Below, piece after piece: positions 3,973 through 7,397 of a stretch of 7,397 nucleotides of DNA; the first letter of the stretch is position 1, and the number at the start of each line of letters is the position of its first letter. The notes below the pieces were generated by a model that did not search any database, had not been told where the DNA came from, and was given only the letters and a program-made list of their open reading frames with translations. A program made the translations under genes and the position numbers. Origin of the DNA: JBBITW01 sp037440525 (GTDB lineage: Bacteria > Desulfobacterota > BSN033 > UBA1163); assembly GCA_037440525.1 (NCBI GenBank), contig JBBITW010000174.1, positions 1 to 7,397 of the forward strand. The letters are read 5' to 3'.

Positions 3973-6129
3973 ATGAGTTCAAACGCTATTGAAAAAACTA
4001 TAAAGATCACCATTGCCACTACCATGATTGTTACAACCTCATTGCTGGTATTTGGCTATGTGTCCTATTTATATTTTACCCGTGATCTTCCAAGTATTGA
4101 GACACTCAAGAATTATAAACCTCCCACCATTACCAAGATATTTTCTGAAGAAGGTGAGATTATTGGAGAATTTTGTAATGAAAGGAGAAAGGTGGTCTCA
4201 TTAGATAGAATTCCAGGACATTTGATTCAGGCCTTTGTCGCTGGAGAGGATGCGAGGTTCTTTCAACATAAAGGATTAGACTACCTGGCTATTTCAAGAG
4301 CCTTTTTAAAGAATATCTTTTCAGGTGAGATTGTTCAAGGGGGAAGCACCATCACCCAGCAGGTGGTAAAATCCCTACTGCTTACCCCTGAAAAAAGTTT
4401 AAAAAGAAAAATACGAGAAGCAATCCTTGCCTATCGAATCGAAAGAAATTTAACAAAAGATGAGATTCTTTATCTCTATCTGAACCAGATCTATTTAGGC
4501 CACGGAGCTTATGGAGTCTCATCGGCTGCAGAAATCTATTTTGGAAAGCCGGTTGAGGAGCTTACTCTTGCTGAATCCGCTCTCCTCGCAGGTCTTCCCC
4601 AGGCACCCAGCAAATATTCTCCATACCACAATCTTCAACAGTCTAAGAAAAGACAGCAGTATGTTCTTAGTCGAATGGTTGAAGAGGGTTTTATTTCGTC
4701 AGAAGAGGCAATGAAAGCCCTCCAAACTTCATTTGTCCTCAGAAAAGAAGCGGGGACCAATCATTCCCTCCAGCAGAAAGCACCTCATTTTGTGGAATAT
4801 GTAAGACGCTATCTTGAGGAAAGATATGGAAAGGATGCCCTTTATAAAAACGGCCTTCAGGTATTTACAACCGTTGATCTCTATTTCCAAAAAACCGCTC
4901 AAGAGGCCATAGAATCGGGATTAAAAGAGATAGAAAAACGCCAAAAATTTTCATCGGCTACCCCCCCTCTAACTCCAGAGGGTGCATTGATATGTTTTGA
5001 CTTAGAAACAGGATATATCAAGGCAATGGTTGGAGGAAGAGATTTTAATAAAAGCCAGTTCAATCGGGCAATGCAGGCCAGAAGGCAGACAGGATCTGCT
5101 TTTAAACCGATTGTTTATGCCTCTGCCCTTGATAAAGGTTTTAATCCAACTTCCATCATTATGGATTCACCAATCGTTTTTGAGTGGGGAGGAAAGAAAT
5201 GGGAACCCAAAAATTTTGAAGGAAAATATCTTGGTCCCACTACGTTAAGGAATGCCTTGGCTCAATCCCTCAATACAGTCACTGTAAGGGTTGCCCATGA
5301 GCTCGGTATTGATTATATCACAGAGTTTGCCCACCGACTTGGAATCTCAACTCCCATTCATCATGATCTTTCAATGGCTCTTGGATCTTCAAGCATTTCA
5401 CTCTATGACCTTACGAAGGCCTATGCAGTCTTTGCCAATCAAGGGAAATTATTCAAACCCATCTTTATTAAAAAGATCCTCGATCGAGATGGAAATCTAA
5501 TAGAAGAAAATCTTCCACTCTATTATACTAAGGAATCTCCTATTGATGAGCAAGTTCTCAAACCTCAGACCGCTTATCAGATCACTTATCTCATGGAAGG
5601 CGTTGTTCAGCATGGAACAGGGTGGAGGGCAAAGACTCTCGATCGACCAGTCGCTGCTAAAACAGGAACGACTGACCAATTTATGGATGCCTGGTTTATC
5701 GGATTTACGCCGGAATTCGTTACCGGGGTTTGGGTGGGTTTTGATGAAGAAAGACCCTTAGGAGAAAATGAAACAGGGGCTCGAGCCGCCTCTCCCATAT
5801 GGGTCTCTTTTATGTCAAAAATATTGAAAGATAAACCTGTAAAGGATTTTCCTGTTCCAGAAGGAGTAGAATTTATAAAGATCAATCCCAAAACCGGACA
5901 ACCCAGTATTGAGAAAGAGGGACTTCTTGAATGTTTTATCGAAGGGAAGGATTTCCCTCAAAAATCCCCTTTGACTTTAAAACCAACCATAGACTTCTTC
6001 AAATTTGATCTTAACCTTTCGTCAGAAAACACAAACCCTCAAGCAAGCTTCGAACCCAATCAAAGAGGAGAGCTGGTGCCGAAGAGGGGATTTGAACCCC
6101 TACGGGAGCAATTTCCCACTAGACCCTGA
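3973..6129 (+). CDS. Bifunctional class A penicillin-binding protein (PBP1A type)
   Basis: This 718-residue cell wall synthase polymerises lipid II and cross-links the peptides at the outer face of the inner membrane. Residues 12-34 form the membrane anchor. The GT51 glycosyltransferase domain (about 55-225) has catalytic E92 in GEDARFF, GGSTITQQ at 123-130 and REAILAYRIE at 148-157. The transpeptidase domain (about 335-620) has S375-AF-K378 as the active-site SxxK, S432-L-N434 and K563-TGT. The start is the first ATG after an in-frame TAA at 3967, and no Shine-Dalgarno is visible. The recognisable family sequence ends near residue 660. The rest is a low-complexity tail whose last part is the antisense of tRNA-Leu, with the stop TGA falling in the tRNA anticodon loop. 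Confidence 0.95.
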   Translation: MSSNAIEKTIKITIATTMIVTTSLLVFGYVSYLYFTRDLPSIETLKNYKPPTITKIFSEEGEIIGEFCNERRKVVSLDRIPGHLIQAFVAGEDARFFQHKGLDYLAISRAFLKNIFSGEIVQGGSTITQQVVKSLLLTPEKSLKRKIREAILAYRIERNLTKDEILYLYLNQIYLGHGAYGVSSAAEIYFGKPVEELTLAESALLAGLPQAPSKYSPYHNLQQSKKRQQYVLSRMVEEGFISSEEAMKALQTSFVLRKEAGTNHSLQQKAPHFVEYVRRYLEERYGKDALYKNGLQVFTTVDLYFQKTAQEAIESGLKEIEKRQKFSSATPPLTPEGALICFDLETGYIKAMVGGRDFNKSQFNRAMQARRQTGSAFKPIVYASALDKGFNPTSIIMDSPIVFEWGGKKWEPKNFEGKYLGPTTLRNALAQSLNTVTVRVAHELGIDYITEFAHRLGISTPIHHDLSMALGSSSISLYDLTKAYAVFANQGKLFKPIFIKKILDRDGNLIEENLPLYYTKESPIDEQVLKPQTAYQITYLMEGVVQHGTGWRAKTLDRPVAAKTGTTDQFMDAWFIGFTPEFVTGVWVGFDEERPLGENETGARAASPIWVSFMSKILKDKPVKDFPVPEGVEFIKINPKTGQPSIEKEGLLECFIEGKDFPQKSPLTLKPTIDFFKFDLNLSSENTNPQASFEPNQRGELVPKRGFEPLREQFPTRP

Positions 6130-6162
6130 ATCTAGCGCGTCTACCAATTCCGCCACTTCGGC
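6074..6162 (-). tRNA. tRNA-Leu (anticodon CAG)
   Basis: The minus strand folds into a complete class II tRNA. The acceptor GCCGAAG pairs with CTTCGGC. A leucine-type D arm contains GGTAGACGC. The anticodon stem CTAGA/TCTAG holds the loop TTCAGGG with anticodon CAG at 6126-6128. A long variable arm (GGGA/TCCC) and a T arm with TTCAAAT follow. The 3' CCA is encoded at 6074-6076. It decodes CUG. The 3' 56 nt overlap, antisense, the end of the PBP reading frame. Confidence 0.97.
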
Positions 6163-6179
6163 CACTTCATTATGAATGA

Positions 6180-6208
6180 TTGAAAATGATATATTATTAT
6201 TTTATATT
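6180..6208 (+). promoter_or_regulatory. Candidate sigma-70 promoter for ribF
   Basis: TTGAAA (6180-6185), a 17-nt spacer and TATATT (6203-6208) match 10 of 12 consensus bases. The start near 6215 leaves a leader of about 65 nt before ribF, too short for an FMN riboswitch. It lies inside the upstream region of the divergent tRNA gene. Confidence 0.5.
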
Positions 6209-6225
6209 AATAATGTTAAAGTCAA
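6196..6225 (-). promoter_or_regulatory. Candidate sigma-70 promoter for tRNA-Leu
   Basis: On the minus strand the -35 box is TTGACT (6225-6220). The -10 could be AATAAT (6201-6196, 18-nt spacer) or TAAAAT (6204-6199, 15-nt spacer). The start would be about 20-30 nt before the tRNA 5' end. It physically overlaps the ribF promoter candidate. Confidence 0.5.
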
Positions 6226-6279
6226 GTGATAGACTAAATAATACTAAAAATTCCTTAATTCCTCTCCTATCGCAAATCC

Positions 6280-7230
6280 ATGGAAATCATCAAGGGTATT
6301 GAAAATATTAAAAGACCCTTCAGAAATCTCATCGTGACCTTGGGTAATTTTGACGGCGTCCACTTAGGCCATCAGAAGATCTTTAAAAGGGTTATAGAGG
6401 AAGCATCAAGAATTCAAGGAGAAGGAATGGTCATTACTTTTGATCCTCACCCTTTAAAAGTTCTTTTTCCTGATAGATTTTTCCCCCTCCTTACCCCTTT
6501 TAAAGAAAAGATGCGACTCATTGAAAAGTCAGGGATTGAAATTGTTCTCTGTATTGAATTTTCTCTCTCCTTTTCAGAAATCTCCCCTTTTGAATTTATT
6601 AAAGAGGTCTTAATCGAAAAAATAAGGGTTAAAAAAGTAATTGTTGGGTATAATTATCATTTCGGGAAAGGTCAAAAAGGTGATACCCAAACTTTAAAGG
6701 ATTCAGGGAAAGATTATGGTTTTGAAGTGGAAGTGGTGGATCCATTAAGGGTTGGGCATACCATTGTGAGCAGCTCGAAAATTAGGGAGCTCATTCAAAA
6801 TGGTGAGGTTGAAGAGGCATCGAAATTATTAGGAAGGGATTACTCTATTACCGGTAAAGTGATCGAAGGAGCCAAGAGAGGAAAAACGCTTGGTTTTCCA
6901 ACTGCGAATATAGCCATGACAGATGAATTAAATCCAAAGAAAGGGGTTTATGCGGTTAATGTGGAGCTGAATTCTCAGTTCTTTTTAGGTGTGGCCAATA
7001 TTGGTCTCAATCCCACCTTTCTATCAGAGCCATCTAAAACAGGCTCCCCTCTTTCACTGGAAGTCCATTTCTTGGATTTTGACCGAGAGATTTACGGCCA
7101 AGAGATTCGAGTCAATTTTAAGAGAAGGATTCGAGAGGAGATTCGTTTTGATTCTCCCTCCCAACTTATCCAACAGATTCAGAAAGATATTGAATGGGCC
7201 AAAGATCATGTTTTTTCTAAAACAAGATAA
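6280..7230 (+). CDS. ribF: Bifunctional riboflavin kinase / FAD synthetase
   Basis: This 316-residue cytosolic enzyme phosphorylates riboflavin to FMN and then adenylates FMN to FAD. The N-terminal FAD synthetase domain has the nucleotidyltransferase motif GNFDGVHLGH (22-31), TFDPHP at 53-58, GYNYHFGKG (123-131) and SSSKIRE (164-170). The C-terminal flavokinase domain (about 185-308) has GKTLGFPTAN (201-210) with the PTAN metal/ATP site, GVYA (222-225) and the catalytic glutamate E261 in LEVHFLD. Length and domain order are normal for RibF. The start at MEIIKG is typical of the family, although no Shine-Dalgarno is visible upstream. Its stop lies 4 nt from that of lepB, which converges on it. 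Confidence 0.96.
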   Translation: MEIIKGIENIKRPFRNLIVTLGNFDGVHLGHQKIFKRVIEEASRIQGEGMVITFDPHPLKVLFPDRFFPLLTPFKEKMRLIEKSGIEIVLCIEFSLSFSEISPFEFIKEVLIEKIRVKKVIVGYNYHFGKGQKGDTQTLKDSGKDYGFEVEVVDPLRVGHTIVSSSKIRELIQNGEVEEASKLLGRDYSITGKVIEGAKRGKTLGFPTANIAMTDELNPKKGVYAVNVELNSQFFLGVANIGLNPTFLSEPSKTGSPLSLEVHFLDFDREIYGQEIRVNFKRRIREEIRFDSPSQLIQQIQKDIEWAKDHVFSKTR

Positions 7231-7234
7231 TTCA

Positions 7235-7397
7235 TTAGTGAATCAACTTTCCTAATCTGGCCCATCTCACTTTATGAAGAAGGCTCTGGGCATACCAATC
7301 CCAGGAAAAATAGATCAGAAAGGCTTTGCCTTTAACCTCGTTGATATTCACATATCCCCAAAAACGACTGTCCTGACTATTGTCCCGATTATCCCCT
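7235..7397 (-). CDS. lepB: Signal peptidase I, C-terminal part (cut by window edge)
   Basis: The minus strand from the window edge encodes the last 53 residues of a type I signal peptidase, ending at TAA (7237-7235). It opens with GDNRDNSQDSRFWGYV, the diagnostic box E of the family (GDNRDNSxDSRxWG). A hydrophobic/aromatic tail follows (FLIYFSWDW) and a basic C-terminus. LepB removes signal peptides from exported proteins at the periplasmic side of the inner membrane. The catalytic serine and lysine lie outside the window, so intactness cannot be judged. Confidence 0.93.
   Translation of the reverse strand, partial: GDNRDNSQDSRFWGYVNINEVKGKAFLIYFSWDWYAQSLLHKVRWARLGKLIH

Noticed and set aside
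59..6055. Identical 12-mer CAAGCTTCGAAC at 59-70 and 6044-6055, as possible att or element ends
   Set aside because: A 12-nt match is expected about by chance in a window this size. No integrase or second tRNA end was found.
6163..6279. FMN riboswitch before ribF
   Set aside because: The leader is too short and AT-rich and shows none of the conserved riboswitch core.

Overview
The window is an AT-rich bacterial chromosomal segment from an organism with a Gram-negative-style gene set: class A PBP, type IV pilins, LepB and RibF. Shine-Dalgarno-led genes, a sigma-54-like pilin promoter, type II/VII toxin-antitoxin (TA) genes and degenerate short-period intergenic repeats fit a deltaproteobacterial/Desulfobacterota or Nitrospirota-like lineage. 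That placement is an impression, not a proof.

Left half (1-3800), all genes on the minus strand, read from high to low coordinates. A 301-codon gene (3679 to 2774) fuses an MntA-type nucleotidyltransferase (antitoxin) to a HepT-type HEPN RNase (toxin). An internal, near-ideal ribosome binding site and ATG sit exactly at the domain junction, so free HepT could also be made. Then come a type IV pilin (2265 to 1783) with a long repeat-containing leader and a possible sigma-54 promoter, and a PilE-like pilin without cysteines (1485 to 1084). Last is a Phd/VapC toxin-antitoxin operon (913 to 222) behind a consensus sigma-70 promoter. Three short-period tandem repeat tracts lie between these genes: heptamers at 1-191 and 1023-1080, and a 9-mer at 2282-2362.

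The middle (3680-3972) holds the mntA-hepT promoter, a REP-like palindrome, and a truncated fragment of a second nucleotidyltransferase antitoxin on the plus strand.

Right half (3973-7397) is housekeeping. It has a bifunctional class A penicillin-binding protein (+), a tRNA-Leu(CAG) gene (-), bifunctional riboflavin kinase/FAD synthetase ribF (+), and the C-terminus of signal peptidase I lepB (-, cut by the window edge). The PBP reading frame has no stop of its own before the tRNA and ends inside the tRNA's anticodon loop. tRNA-Leu and ribF appear to use overlapping divergent promoters, and ribF and lepB converge with 4 nt between their stop codons.

The most unusual object is the single-ORF MntA-HepT with its buried translation start. 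It is a variant of a known TA type rather than a wholly new system. The repeat tracts around the pilins are the other feature that the genes do not explain.
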